From: Notospermus geniculatus
Taxonomy: Eukaryota; Nemertea; Pilidiophora; Heteronemertea; Lineidae
NCBI GenBank assembly: GCA_002633025.1
Contig: NMRB01000830.1
Coordinates: forward strand, 50,735-114,734
Direction: 5' to 3'
Length of the DNA: 64,000 nt
Within the stretch, counting starts at the first letter, position 1, and each line of letters begins with the position of its first letter. Below, one piece after another: positions 1 through 10,502 of the stretch. The position numbers were made by a program, and so were the translations under genes. The notes under the pieces are model-generated. The model was given only the letters and a program-made list of their open reading frames with translations, was not told where the DNA came from and searched no databases.

Positions 1-20
1 GAAAATTTAATACAATGCTA

Positions 21-583
21 AGGCCAGCCTTTTTTTAAAGCTTGGTGCTCGGATCCGCCGACGATGTATTTTCCGAAATTGAAAAAAAAAATTTAAAAAA
101 TTTTCTTCAAATTCTCGGATCCGCCCGCCGACCCTTGGATCCAAGCTCCAAAATTAAAATTTTTGTTTTTGTCCAAGTCGGCAGCTGAGGTGCAATCTCG
201 TACCCGCACTTCAACAGTCCATGAGGAATGACGGTGGCGACCTTTTCATATTCGTGATGCTTATCCATCAATACAATTACGGTGTTCTTTCTACTGTGTT
301 TCTTCAAGTGACCATGCTGGTTAGTTGATTTTTATGTTCAGCTGCGGAAGCTCCACTCTGATTTGGACGCAGTGAGTTAGTTTAAAAACAGGAAATAAAT
401 ATTTTTTTTTTCAAATAAATATTTATCTTTATTTCTTCCTCCGACATCTCTGAGATCCGCATTTTATTTGAGAATCACAAAAACAACCTGAAATTTTTTT
501 TTTATTTTTTATTTTTTCCGCCCTCCTGTCCAGAATTGTCACTAGAGATGTCCGAGCACCAAGGTTTTAAAAAAGGCTGGCCT
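21..583. mobile_element. Foldback MITE, inverted ends of about 35 bp
   Basis: The ends AGGCCAGCCTTTTTTTAAA and its inverse at 565-583 pair. Flanking bases join to give the uninterrupted sequence seen in copy B near 18186-18215, so this is an insertion in copy A only. It holds A/T-rich runs and repeated cggatccgcc segments. Confidence 0.7.
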
Positions 584-1912
584 AAAAACGTTCGACATCT
601 GGCCACTTACCAACCAACCACAGCTGAGCAATTCTGCAGGAAATTAAAACTAGATTCTTTGTGATGATCTGAAATGTGCTTTTACAGAAATTAAAGAGAT
701 ATTTCTAACGGTGATTATAGCAAGTCTGCACGGTTCAGTGGTCTTTTATTAGTTTATGATAAATTGCACAAGGCTACATTTTTGATAAAAGTAGTTTCAA
801 CATTATAATAAAAGGTACAATGACGAGTATTGCCTGTTTCTAGTTTGTTGTTGTTGAAAAGTACTTTCAACCGAAATGCAAATGCAATGGAGTCTCCTTT
901 CCAACAAAGATGGTGGTAACACATCCTCCCACAGCAGGGGTTTTTACCTCGCTCCTCTTTATCCGCTCACACAAACCCCTGCTGAAATACAACAGCCAGT
1001 GAATGTGATGTGGCTGTTCCATACTCCAGTTGCACTCCCTGTATTTAAGGATAACTTGGAGAAGTAAAATTTCGTGGTTTCACCCCGTTTGATTTTAAAG
1101 TTTTGTGCTTTACAAATCACTTACATCTTTCCAAAATTGACTGAATTTTATCACAAAGGTTCTTCCTGTGTATAGGAAAGATTCTTATTATTTTTGATTG
1201 TTATTATGAGTCATAATTATTTAATATTGACACCCTGAAAATGCTGCATTCTGATTGGGCAATGGTTTTCTGACCGCCTCTGCTTGCCTGGGAGGCCCAA
1301 TTTCAGCAGGGCTTTGTGTGGAGTGTATGAAGAGGAACGAGACCAAAGCCCGGCTGTGGGAGGATGGTGGTAACAGTTCTCACAATATGTTGTCAGTAGC
1401 TTAATACCATTCAGTGGCCGCTGGCATGCTAACCTGGTCACGTGGACCAGGGGCACAAAAGTTTAGGCCGAAAAATAATTGTCTGAGAGGATGCGTTTGG
1501 TAGTTACATGTATATCATACTTGGACAATAGCCACGATGGGAAAACAAATACGCCACATCTTTGTTGGAAAGGTCTATTACATGTACATCATTTGTAGGC
1601 CAACATTTACATGTATATCAGACTCCTTGTTGCATTTTATATTTGGATATTCAAATTCAATTACCAAGTCTCAAAATGTCGAGTGATAGGTTGACGAACT
1701 TTAATGACAGCTGCAAGGGCCTTCCGAATCCTTCCCGAGTGGATCCGAAACGTAATTTTCAATATCCGATTGAGTGGATACTGCAGATGTAACGGCTTAA
1801 CCAGTATTAATTCAGGTTTTCGTTAATCAAACAAGGCGTACTTAATACATGTAGTAAGTGATCGCTGGCCATATCTCTGTCTGGTGAGGGAGAGCAGCTG
1901 AGAGTGAAAAAT
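584..1912 (+). other. 5' flank of copy A, homologous to 18215-19856
   Basis: No coding exon seen. Conserved blocks shared with copy B are about 600-760, 860-930 and 1540-1912. The last runs up to the ATG and probably contains the promoter and 5' UTR; no clear TATA box. The middle (about 1230-1460) is unique to copy A. Confidence 0.6.
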
Positions 1913-1994
1913 ATGCTACACCTTACTAATCAAATGGCTGGAATCTTCGTATTTCTATTTGTGGTGATATCCATCGTCAGGATTGATGGAGACA
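1913..1994 (+). CDS. Copy A exon 1: signal peptide
   Basis: The ATG at 1913 opens 27 codons with a long hydrophobic core (AGIFVFLFVVISIV) and then RIDGD, a normal secretion signal. The exon ends at GACA|gtaagt, phase 1. A second in-frame ATG lies at 1934, just before the core. The exon and about 300 bp upstream are strongly conserved at 19540-19938, which supports a real 5' end here. Confidence 0.85.
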
Positions 1995-4900
1995 GTAAGT
2001 CCTACAAAATTCTTACATTCCATTTTGGAACCTGGCACTGGCACTGGCAGTGGTATCATATTATGGCCAGAAATCATGAAAAAATTGTATATTTACGTAA
2101 CAGTTATTATTTCGGAAGATAATAGGGCCAACCAGTTAAACATGGATCAATTATGTTGAAAATAATTTTAAATTTTTTTCTAGTTTTTTAGATTTTTCAA
2201 CATAATTGATCCATGTTAAACTGGTTGGCCCTATTATCTTCCAAAACAATAGCTGTTTGGTAAATATACCTTTTTTCATGATTTCTGACCATAATATGAT
2301 GCCAGTGCCAGTGCCAGTGCCAGCGTGCCAGTGCCAGGTTTAGAACCAACCCTTCCATTTTCTCTTAGGCAGCATTCTTGCCCGAACGTGTGAGCTACGC
2401 GGTCAATGTAAACCCTGGACCCGGTAGAACGTTTTTCCGTGTTTCCCATGTGTGAGTCCCTATTGGGCCGAATTTATAAAAACTAGCATTTGCTTTTTCT
2501 GGGCTTTTTCTTGAAGAGATATTTATAAAATTTCGTTTTTGCTTCATAGAACAATCAACTCCCTATAAGAATTAGCAGAAGTTTTATCTTGCGAGCATTA
2601 GCTTCATCAGATAGAAAATCTTGCTTGGCTGTATAAGAAAAGGTCGTTAGGTTAAGCAACTGATTATGAAGATGTTTGTGAGCAAATTCTTTGGCTTATG
2701 CTTCTCCTTGACAAGCAAAAGCTTGGCCTTGGGGCTTTTGCTTGTAAGCTTTTGCTATGTTTTATAAATTCCGCCCATTTTAATGTCACACTGGCACATG
2801 GGCCACACTGAAAAACGTTACACCGGTCCGGGGTCGACACTTATTCGACACGTAGCAAATGTAAACTATTCTAACCATTCTAACCACTCCTTTTACATGT
2901 AGATAATAAGCAAGAAGTCAATCTCCAGAATTCACGAATTTTCGACCCCAACCGGGGTCTTTTTCAAGTGGAACTTTACAATCTGAAACTCTACAAAAGA
3001 CTAGTCTTTTCTAGAGTTTCAGATTGTAAAGTTCCACTTGAAAAAGACCCCGGTTGGGGTCGAAAATTCGTGAATTCTGGAGATTGACTTCTTGCTTATT
3101 ATCATTTTGTGTGTCAATTTTGTGCTATTCTGTATCTTGGATTCCTTTTACATGTAGAATGCCAAAACCTTTCGCGCCGTGTCGTGTCGCTGGGTGTTCT
3201 GAAACAGCGCCTAATGATATCTGTCTCTCTTTGCCAGTCATAACGTGCCCCGAAACTGACGGAAATTGTCCATACTTGGCAGCCTTTGGTAACTGCAAGG
3301 CACATCCAGAGTATATGTTGGAGAACTGTCGGAAAAGTTGTGGACAGTGCACTGACTACTGTAGGTATTATCTAATCCAATCATCAGTGATTCCCGAGTT
3401 TTTTAAAGAATAGATCCCTTTCAAATTCGTATTTCACCACGCGACAATAGGGAGGTTTCGCAAACCTGACGAAAAACGAAGTACGAAATACGAAATTCAA
3501 CTTCATTTGCAGGACCTAATGTACTTCTCGAGATGGTTGGTATCACAAATGTCCCTGCTGCCAGTGCGTCTTTTACCATGTCATGTAAGACCGAAAGAGT
3601 TATGGTGCATCTTGAATTCTTAAACGAAGTGGAAACGAAAGATAAATTTCAAAGTTTAATATACAACGCAACTCTATCGGCCTAACGTCATACGCTGAAG
3701 ACGCTCCTGCAGCAGGCGATATTTATCGGCCTAACGTCATACGCTGAAGACGCTCCTGCAGCAGGCGATATTTGTGGTACCAACCATCTCCTGAAATACA
3801 TTACGTCATGGAAATGAAGTCCAATTTCGTATTTGGTACTTCGTTTTTCGTCAGATTTGCGAAAACAAACCTTCCTAGTGATAGAAGACAAAAGTTCGCT
3901 GTCATGTGTAGGTACTACGTGAATGCGATTACTACAGTCACGTGAAACGGTACTGGGTAGTCCTAAAGGCCTATCTACATGTACACCATCAACATTTTCA
4001 AAACATTTCTGCGGCAAAACATTTTGAAAACTGTTTTGGAAATGTTGCGGCTTGTTTCGGGGTTGACCTACACTCTGCAACATTCTCAAAACATGTTTTC
4101 AAATTGTTTTATTTGCAAAGTTGCAGGTCCAGTCCACACTGTACAACAAACCGAAAACAACGGTGTTTTGGAAATGTTGCAGCTGGATGTTTTTAAAATG
4201 TTTTGGAAATGTTGATGGTGTAGACAGGCCTTTAGCCTATTCGAATTTTAAAGGACCACAGTATTGCTTCCCAATCCTGCGTTACACCTAACCGCGTTAA
4301 GGGAGACCTCTATTGACGACTTGGTAAACTACGCATGCTACTACGTGCATTCTAGTGTAATCGTACATTCTCCAACACTGGGGCGAAAGGCTTAACTACA
4401 GTATTGGAGAACGGGTACGGTGGCGCCGGCTGTCGACAGAAAGTGGCAATACCGTGGTGCTTTAATGGACTGTCGCTATAACTACGTCAATACACACATA
4501 TACAATGTAATACACATTATGTATGTACAGTACCAATTCCTTGTTCAGATACGTATATCAGCTAATCACCAGTCGCTGGTTTTTCTCCTAGAGTCGCTGC
4601 AATGCAGTACATGTATGTACATTCAACTTGCAGGGCAAAACATAGGCTGCAAAGATGATGTCGCAGGCTGTAAGCAAAAGGCGATGAATGGGGAATGCAA
4701 GTCGAATCCTTCCTACATGTTGCAAAACTGTAAAATGAGCTGCATGCAGTGCCAGGAGGGTAGGTCAAATATAAATTATCATTGATTTTCATAAGCCGAT
4801 TTCACAAAGGGCGTTTAAGACTTAGACGCGTGTAACTTCACTAAATGCACGCACTTCCACCATGCATTTGACAAGTTACACGCGTGTAAGTCTTAAGGGG

Positions 4901-7900
4901 CATGTATAGAGGCCACTGAGTGAAGTACCACAAGTGGGACCCATCCAAAAAATCCAATATCCGTGAGGTTGACAGCCAGAAGGGCATGGCAATCGGTGTC
5001 TATACATGCATGGCTCACTGTACACTGCACACACACACTAATTACACAAGCCCCATTGTCTTTACGAGACATTACATCACCTGAGCTTCGGGGCAATCAA
5101 ACTCCAAGCCAGCATCCTTTCCGACTAATCAAATAACATAAAACGCAACATAATGAACATAGCTAGAGACAACGACCCACGAAAATGTTGTCTTTATCTC
5201 TGGTAGTCCAGAATCACCGGTGAAACTTGCACTGCATTTCTAATTTCACAAAATATGGGAGCTGCCATTTTCCACCTAGTCTCGCACAGCTACACATTTT
5301 GTGTTGCGAGTCCCCTACACATTTTCCAGTGAATTCGACGACTTTTTGCTGCTGGTCACCATGTTGTCACGTGAGTGGTCGAGTTCGGACTGTATTCAAC
5401 CCGAGTAACGATATCGGTCACATATGACGTCAAAGAGAGTACATACCTGAGGAATTCATGGAGTTCGGGTTGCGACCCGACTGGACAGAGTTGAACCTCA
5501 AAAGTAGTTCGAGCAACTCAATATGGCAGCTCCCTTATGTTGTGAAATTGGAAATTACTGCAAGTTTCACCGGTGATTATGGACTATCAGAGATAAAGAC
5601 AACATTTTCGTGGGTCGTTGTCTCTAGCTATATTCATTATGTTGCGTTTTATGTTATTTGTTCAGTCGGAAAGGGTGGTGGCTTGGAGTTTGATTGCCCC
5701 GAAGCTCAGGTGATGTAATGTCTCGTAAAGACAATGGGGCCTTGTGTAATTAGCGTGAGTGTGCAGTGTACAGTGAGACATGCATGTATAGACACTGATG
5801 GCCATGCCTTTCTGGCTGTCAACCTCACGGATATTGAACGTTTTGGATGGGTCCCACTTGTGGTACTTCACTCAGTGGCCTCTATACATGCCCCTTAAAC
5901 ACCCTTTGTGAAATCGGCCCAACAGGTTTATTTTGCCGCCATTCTTGGAGGTTCCGGTTACATCTAAAACGGGGAATCAACAAGATAACAGAACGAAACG
6001 AAACACTACAGTAGGGTCCCTTGAACAGGCAGTGGGATGAAATCGTTTCAACATCGTTTCAACATCCCTTAGGCTCCACCGACCGTTTCCGCGTTTCAGA
6101 GGGGTCCAATTTGGAGAGCTGAGATGTTGATTTTGCGTAATCCTATTGTTTTCCTTCTCTGCCTAATTCATAACAAAATGGAAAATAGGCTGTTGCCTTG
6201 CCGGAAAGGTATGCAGTTGAACACTAACAGAGAATTCTTTGTTATATCAAAAAACACTTTTAAGTTTTCAAATCCGGTGAATAATAACGGTTTTACAATG
6301 CTAAATTTGTAGCATGTTTGGGCGGTAACCATTATGCATTCCCCTTGCCTTGATGCACATGTTTGCTTAGAACTGCTTGAATGGCATTTTAGAAAGGTTT
6401 CGAATAACTAATCCAACTTTTTGGTTACTCTTTCTAGATTTATTTTAAACACGACGTTTCTACCAGTCTTCCCTGGTCGTTGTCAAGTGTACAACTGAGT
6501 TGTACACTTGACAACGATCAGGGAAGACTGGTAGAAACGTCGTGTTTAAAATAAATCTGGAAAGAGTAACCAAAAAGTTGGATTAGTTATGTTTGCTTAG
6601 GGCCGTATGCACTGGTCGGACTTTAAGTATAACTTAAGTTAGTCGCCTGAAGTGTTGAGAAAAGTCGGACTTCAATGAAAGTGTGGCTGAAGTCCGACCC
6701 GTGCATACGGCTGAAGTGAGTCAATGTGGGAAGGTGTATTTCTGCAGTGTTTATCTAATAATGGATTTCTACGGGGCCAATATTTCATCCATGCAGTCTC
6801 CACTTCCTGATGAATATCTTGTTTACTTTTCAGATTGCTTCGACCGTCTATCAGACTGCTGGAAAATGGCCCTGAACGGAGAATGCAAGACAAAGCCGGG
6901 CTCAACATTAACCATGTGCAAAGAGAGCTGTCGGCAATGTGGAATTGGAGGTAAGGCCAATGGCTGGTATTCTTAAAAGTTAGCAAATAAGGGTGTAAGA
7001 AATAAAAATGGAAAATAAGAAGTGGAAAAATTTGCACCTTTGTGCGAATTTTTCGATTTCTCAAATTGGGCTGAAATTTTTTCCCATTTTTAGAAATATC
7101 GCCCGAAAAATCAGAAAAAAATGTCTTGTCATTTTAAGAAAATTTCTCAAAATGGGAAAAAACTCTATCCTAATTTGGAGAAATTGAAAAATTCGCCAAA
7201 ACAGCAAAAATTTCCCGTTTCTTATTTTCCACTTTTATTTCTTACTCCCTTAAATGCTTTACTTACGATTTCCACAGCAATGTCCAATGTAAATGTACTG
7301 CAAAACTTGAAGTAAAAGCATTTGCTACCTTTTATGAATTCCAGCCATTGTCTTATATTTTGAAGTACAAGTTCATGTACCTTTACACTCGAATATGACT
7401 TGTGTCATCACTTTGATATAAAATTATCATTATCATTCTAGGTTGCGAGGATAAAGTAAGCTCTTGTAAGGATGCTGCAATTGCCGGAAAGTGTGCAACG
7501 GACCAAGCGGTACGGCAGAATTGTAAAATGAGCTGCATGCTGTGTGATAAAGATGGTAGGTCACGTGGTCGCAGAAAAATTGGCTGTTAGTTTTCTTAAA
7601 GGGCCACTAGAGGCAGCTTCCAATAGGTATTTTGATATGGCTGTTCTACCAACAAATGGTATGAGGATCTAACTGTGACATACATTGCAAGTAAAACGCA
7701 CTATAACCGTGGTTACACTACATAAAATCCCCGGTTTTTTTGCGGTCACACCTATGAATTGCCGGGCTTCAAGAAACCCGTGCCTGAAAAACACGGGGTT
7801 TTCAAACACGGCCAGCTCGCTTTTCGAAATCCCCGTGTTTTCGTTAGTTCTTAGCACGGCTACAGATGGCGCAGCCATTAAATGACATCGTTTTCGGGCC

Positions 7901-9752
7901 TCCAACAATGTGTGCCAATACAGAAATCACCGGAGTCGGAGCATGCAGCGCACCTGTCGCCGGGCTACTCAACTACAATGTGGTAGTGTGACCTCATGCC
8001 GGGCTTTTCGTACACACACGGGTTTGACACGGGTCTGGAAAACACGGGTATTTTCAACAGGACTTGGTGTAACCCTAGCTATTGTGTCATCATTTGGGTC
8101 CGAAATGTTTTTTTCTCGTCCGTTATTTTCTGTGATCTGGTTACATGATCACCCATCCTTGATCGGTTGGGATTGAAGAAACTTTTTTCTTGTGCTGCTG
8201 TCATTCATTCTGAATATTTAAGCAGTACTCTCTCTTTCTCTTCAACAGATTGTTTTGATTACGGACGGTTTTGCCCGATGGTGAAAAAACAGGGCAAATG
8301 TAATTTGAGTTCGGAGCCAACCTATCAGCAGAAGTGCCCAGTAAGCTGTGGAAATTGTGCAAGTACGTAATCATTCACCTGTTATATTCTGACCCGTTCA
8401 TGAGTATCGCAAGCCGTCCCTGCCATAAATCCACCATGCTGTAATTATTTACTACCATGCTAGTAAATATTTTCTACCATGGTAATATGTAATTCTTACC
8501 TAGGTAATAATTATTTACTACCTTGGTAGTATTCTTACCTAGGTAATAATTATTTACTACCATGGTAGTATTTAATTCTTACCTAGGTAATAATTATTTA
8601 CTACCATGGTAGTATTTAATTCTTACCTAGGTAATAATTCGTACTTCGGAAACGGAAGTACGAATTCTTACCTAGGTAATAAATAATTATTTACTACCAT
8701 GGTAGTATTTAATTCTTACCTAGGTAATAATTTACCTAGGTAAGAATTAAATACTGCCATGGTAGTAAATAATTACTACCTAGGTAATAATTAGAATTAT
8801 TACATGTACCTAGGTAAGAATTAATTACTACCACGGTAGTAAATAATTATTACCTAGGTAAGAATTAAATACTACCATGGTAGTAATATTTATTACCTAG
8901 GTAAGAATTATTTACTACCATGGTAGAAAATATTTACTAGCATGGTAGTAAACAATTACAGCATGGTGGATTTATGGCAGGGACGGCTTGCGATACATGA
9001 GAGCCGGAAAAGTCAGTCGCCGCCTGTTTCGTGCGGTCGCAAGGTCGACCTGACATCCGCATTTTAGATGACTGCTCTTTTTTACAGCCAAAATCTTGGG
9101 GTGTAATGACATCTTGGTTTTACTTGGAGACGAAAAGAAATCTTACGACCCCGACCTGAAGTTATCGGCCTCGAATGTTGAACTCGGCAAGAAAGGCCCT
9201 GAAGGCCTGGGGCTTCTGAATTCGTGGGTCTTCCCGGGAAGCCGATCATCCTATGTGCATATCACTGGCGCCAAGGTGAACTTACAAGGCGGCAGCTTCA
9301 CATTCGCTACGTACATACACCAGGATGCCCGTCAAATCGGCCCGTTGATCGAATGGGGTGGAACTGGATGTTGCGGCGCTAATTTTTGGGTGCAGAACGA
9401 CAGGCTTTACGCCAATTTGAACCCGAACAACAAAGGCCCGGAGTTGTCTCAAACTTTCACGAAGCTCACACTCGGAAAGTGGCATTTTGTCGGGATGAGT
9501 TACAACCGCGAATCAGGGGACACGATTTTGTGGGTCGATGACGAGCTGATCGTGTATAATCTAAAGGGCCACCAAGTTGATAATGTCGGCGATGTTTACA
9601 TTGGTATCCGTCCGCACCTTGAGAATTGGGGCTTGAAGGCGAAGTTGGCGGGAACCACTTTGATGAAATGTCCACTGAATACTAGTGGCACGACAACTCA
9701 ACACCAAATCAGTGCCCTTAGGAGGCAAATACTCAGTCAAGCACGTTTGTAG
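1913..9752 (+). CDS. Secreted 5xShK + laminin-G-like protein, copy A (7 coding exons)
   Basis: Joined coding exons are 1913-1994, 3238-3360, 4634-4759, 6834-6950, 7442-7555, 8249-8362 and 9088-9752 (1341 nt, 446 aa plus stop). Every junction has AG/GT and is phase 1, so each middle exon is one symmetric module. Order: signal peptide (about 1-27), five ShK/SXC domains (about 28-225), then a concanavalin-A-like/LamG domain (about 226-446). Each ShK unit has six cysteines spaced C-x6-C-x8-C-x9-11-C-x3-C-x2-C. ShK domains are disulfide-rich modules found in many animal secreted proteins and enzymes; LamG domains bind glycans or matrix proteins. An extracellular binding role is inference; nothing shows a toxin. 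A second intact copy begins at 19857. The coding chain is well supported; UTR limits are not. Confidence 0.88.
2027..2352. mobile_element. Foldback MITE with 9-bp target duplication (copy A intron 1)
   Basis: Flanked by TTCCATTTT at 2018-2026 and 2353-2361. Copy B has one TTCCATTTT at the same place and no element. The ends are GGCACT/AGTGCC repeats, and the inner arms (2110-2180 and 2190-2250) are almost perfectly inverted. Confidence 0.8.
2904..3142. mobile_element. Long near-perfect palindrome with 16-bp direct flanks (copy A intron 1)
   Basis: Arms of about 95 bp (2902-2994 and 3010-3105) are nearly perfect inverts around a short centre, followed by a 37-bp unpaired tail. TCCTTTTACATGTAGA flanks it at 2888-2903 and 3143-3158. 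Absent from copy B. Confidence 0.75.
3238..3360 (+). CDS. Copy A exon 2: ShK domain 1
   Basis: Acceptor ttgccag, donor ACTACT|gtaggt, 123 nt. It encodes six cysteines with spacing 6-8-10-3-2 and ends CRKSCGQC, the usual ShK C-terminal pattern. The acceptor lies only about 80 bp after a MITE target-site repeat (3143-3158). Confidence 0.87.
3450..3875. mobile_element. TA-flanked MITE, GAGGTTTCG family (copy A intron 2)
   Basis: TA|GGGAGGTTTCG at the left and the inverse ending CCTTCC|TA at the right. The subterminal acgaagtacgaaatacg is also inverted. An internal segment of about 55 bp is tandemly repeated (3679-3770). Tc1/mariner-type TA target site. Confidence 0.75.
4634..4759 (+). CDS. Copy A exon 3: ShK domain 2
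   Basis: Acceptor cttgcag, donor GGAGG|gtaggt, 126 nt, phase 1-1. Six cysteines with spacing 6-8-10-3-2, ending CKMSCMQC. Nearly identical to 22047-22172. Confidence 0.87.
4795..5920. mobile_element. MITE with GCCGATTTCACAAAGGG ends, split by a nested element
   Basis: The ends pair as GCCGATTTCACAAAGGG and its inverse. An uninterrupted 110-bp copy lies at 16735-16844. Here the 998-bp element 4897-5894 sits inside it at a TTAA. Confidence 0.75.
4897..5894. mobile_element. 998-bp TTAA-flanked foldback element
   Basis: TTAA at 4893-4896 and 5895-5898. Termini GGGGCATGTATAGAGGCC and its inverse; arms of about 335-390 bp. A TTAA target site is the piggyBac superfamily signature; the element has no transposase frame. 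Confidence 0.75.
6408..6590. repeat. Near-perfect 180-bp palindrome (copy A intron 3)
   Basis: Arms of about 88 bp pair with only one or two mismatches and almost no loop (centre near 6497). It begins ATAACTAATCCAAC and ends with the inverse. Probably a MITE; it would form a long RNA hairpin in the pre-mRNA. Confidence 0.7.
6834..6950 (+). CDS. Copy A exon 4: ShK domain 3
   Basis: Acceptor cttttcag, donor TGGAG|gtaagg, 117 nt, phase 1-1. Six cysteines, ending CKESCRQC. Matches 23406-23522. Confidence 0.87.
7442..7555 (+). CDS. Copy A exon 5: ShK domain 4
   Basis: Acceptor cattctag, donor AGATG|gtaggt, 114 nt, phase 1-1. Six cysteines; the third-to-fourth gap is 9 instead of 10. Ends CKMSCMLC. 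Matches 23786-23899 with very few changes. Confidence 0.86.
7700..8075. mobile_element. MITE with GGTTACACTACATA ends (copy A intron 5)
   Basis: Starts near ccgtggttacactacataaa and ends near cttggtgtaaccctagc. It contains several acacggg/cccgtgt inverted words. Related to 23101-23343. Confidence 0.55.
8249..8362 (+). CDS. Copy A exon 6: ShK domain 5
   Basis: Acceptor cttcaacag, donor TGCAA|gtacgt, 114 nt, phase 1-1. Six cysteines; the third-to-fourth gap is 11. Ends CPVSCGNC. Matches 24459-24572. Confidence 0.87.
8405..8995. mobile_element. Foldback made of alternating CCATGG and CCTAGG palindromes (copy A intron 6)
   Basis: Flanked by CATGAG (8399-8404 and 8996-9001). Terminal arms run TATCGCAAGCCGTCCC inward and pair across 590 bp. 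The inside is an array of about 17 short palindromes in which TACCATGGTA and TACCTAGGTAA words alternate, separated by ttaattatt-like spacers. Not present in copy B. Confidence 0.8.
9088..9752 (+). CDS. Copy A exon 7: laminin-G/ConA-like lectin domain and stop
   Basis: Acceptor tttttacag; the exon runs to TAG at 9750-9752 (222 codons counting the split first codon and the stop). It shows the strand pattern of a Laminin_G_3/concanavalin-A-like jelly roll: SWVFPG, FTFATYIHQD, LIEWGG, WHFVGMSYN, ILWVDDELIV and VYIGIRPHLENW. There is an adjacent cysteine pair (GTGCCG) and a late KCPL cysteine. The whole domain sits in one exon. Confidence 0.88.
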
Positions 9753-9776
9753 TAAGTAGGCTACTTCCTATCTTAA

Positions 9777-10153
9777 AGGGACTAGGAAAAATTTTTCAAG
9801 CTTCGGTTATTACAAAATGCTAGTCTTTCATGATAAATTCCCACCGTCAATTCACTTTTTCAATTAAGTGTTAATTACTGGCACCCAGACAAATCAGTCA
9901 GCACCACACCATGGAGCATTCACCACGTCACTGGGAACCTGTCGCTGTATGTATTGTATGGAGCAAACCTGTACTCTATTATGTTGATTAGGTTCCCAGT
10001 GACGTGGTGAATGCTCCATGGTGTGGTGATAACTGATTTGTCTGGGTGCCAGTAATTAACACTTGATTGAAAAAGTGAATTGACGGCGGGAATTTATCAT
10101 GAAAGACTAGCATTTTGTAATAACCGAAGCTTGAAAAAATTTTCCTAGTCCCT
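9777..10153. mobile_element. TTAA-flanked foldback MITE in copy A 3' UTR
   Basis: TTAA at 9773-9776 and 10154-10157. Ends AGGGACTAGG and inverse; arms of about 160 bp with few mismatches. Copy B lacks it. Confidence 0.8.
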
Positions 10154-10203
10154 TTAAAACGTCACTGTATGCATTAGGTCTTGTATCTCGTGGCGGGACT
10201 TAA

Positions 10204-10502
10204 AGGTGCTCTAGTTCGAATTGTAAACATTACGGTGTGCCACCTATTGTCGACTTCTGGTACTAACAAATTAGATAAAATCGAAGTTAATCTCGCCTTT
10301 CACAACTTTTTGTTTGTTTTTGAGCGTAAAATCATAAATATATTTCAGTTACAAGAATATTTTAATCAAAATAGATATTAAAATAGATAACATTAATGTT
10401 TTGGTATACACGGTGCTGCCACCTGTCCGAGGAAAAATAACTATTATAATCAACCATGTAGATAAACAAACCGTAATGTTTACAATTCGAACTAGAACAC
10501 CT
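10204..10502. mobile_element. TTAA-type MITE, AGGTGCTCTAG family, in copy A 3' UTR
   Basis: Left flank TTAA at 10200-10203; the right flank has decayed to TCAA. Ends AGGTGCTCTAGTTCG and inverse. Relatives lie at 38238-38965 and 41743-42061. Copy B lacks it. Confidence 0.75.

Noticed and set aside
3238-8362. Calling the ShK exons toxin genes
   Set aside because: ShK folds are common in non-toxic secreted proteins; five ShK units fused to a LamG domain do not look like a short channel-blocking peptide.
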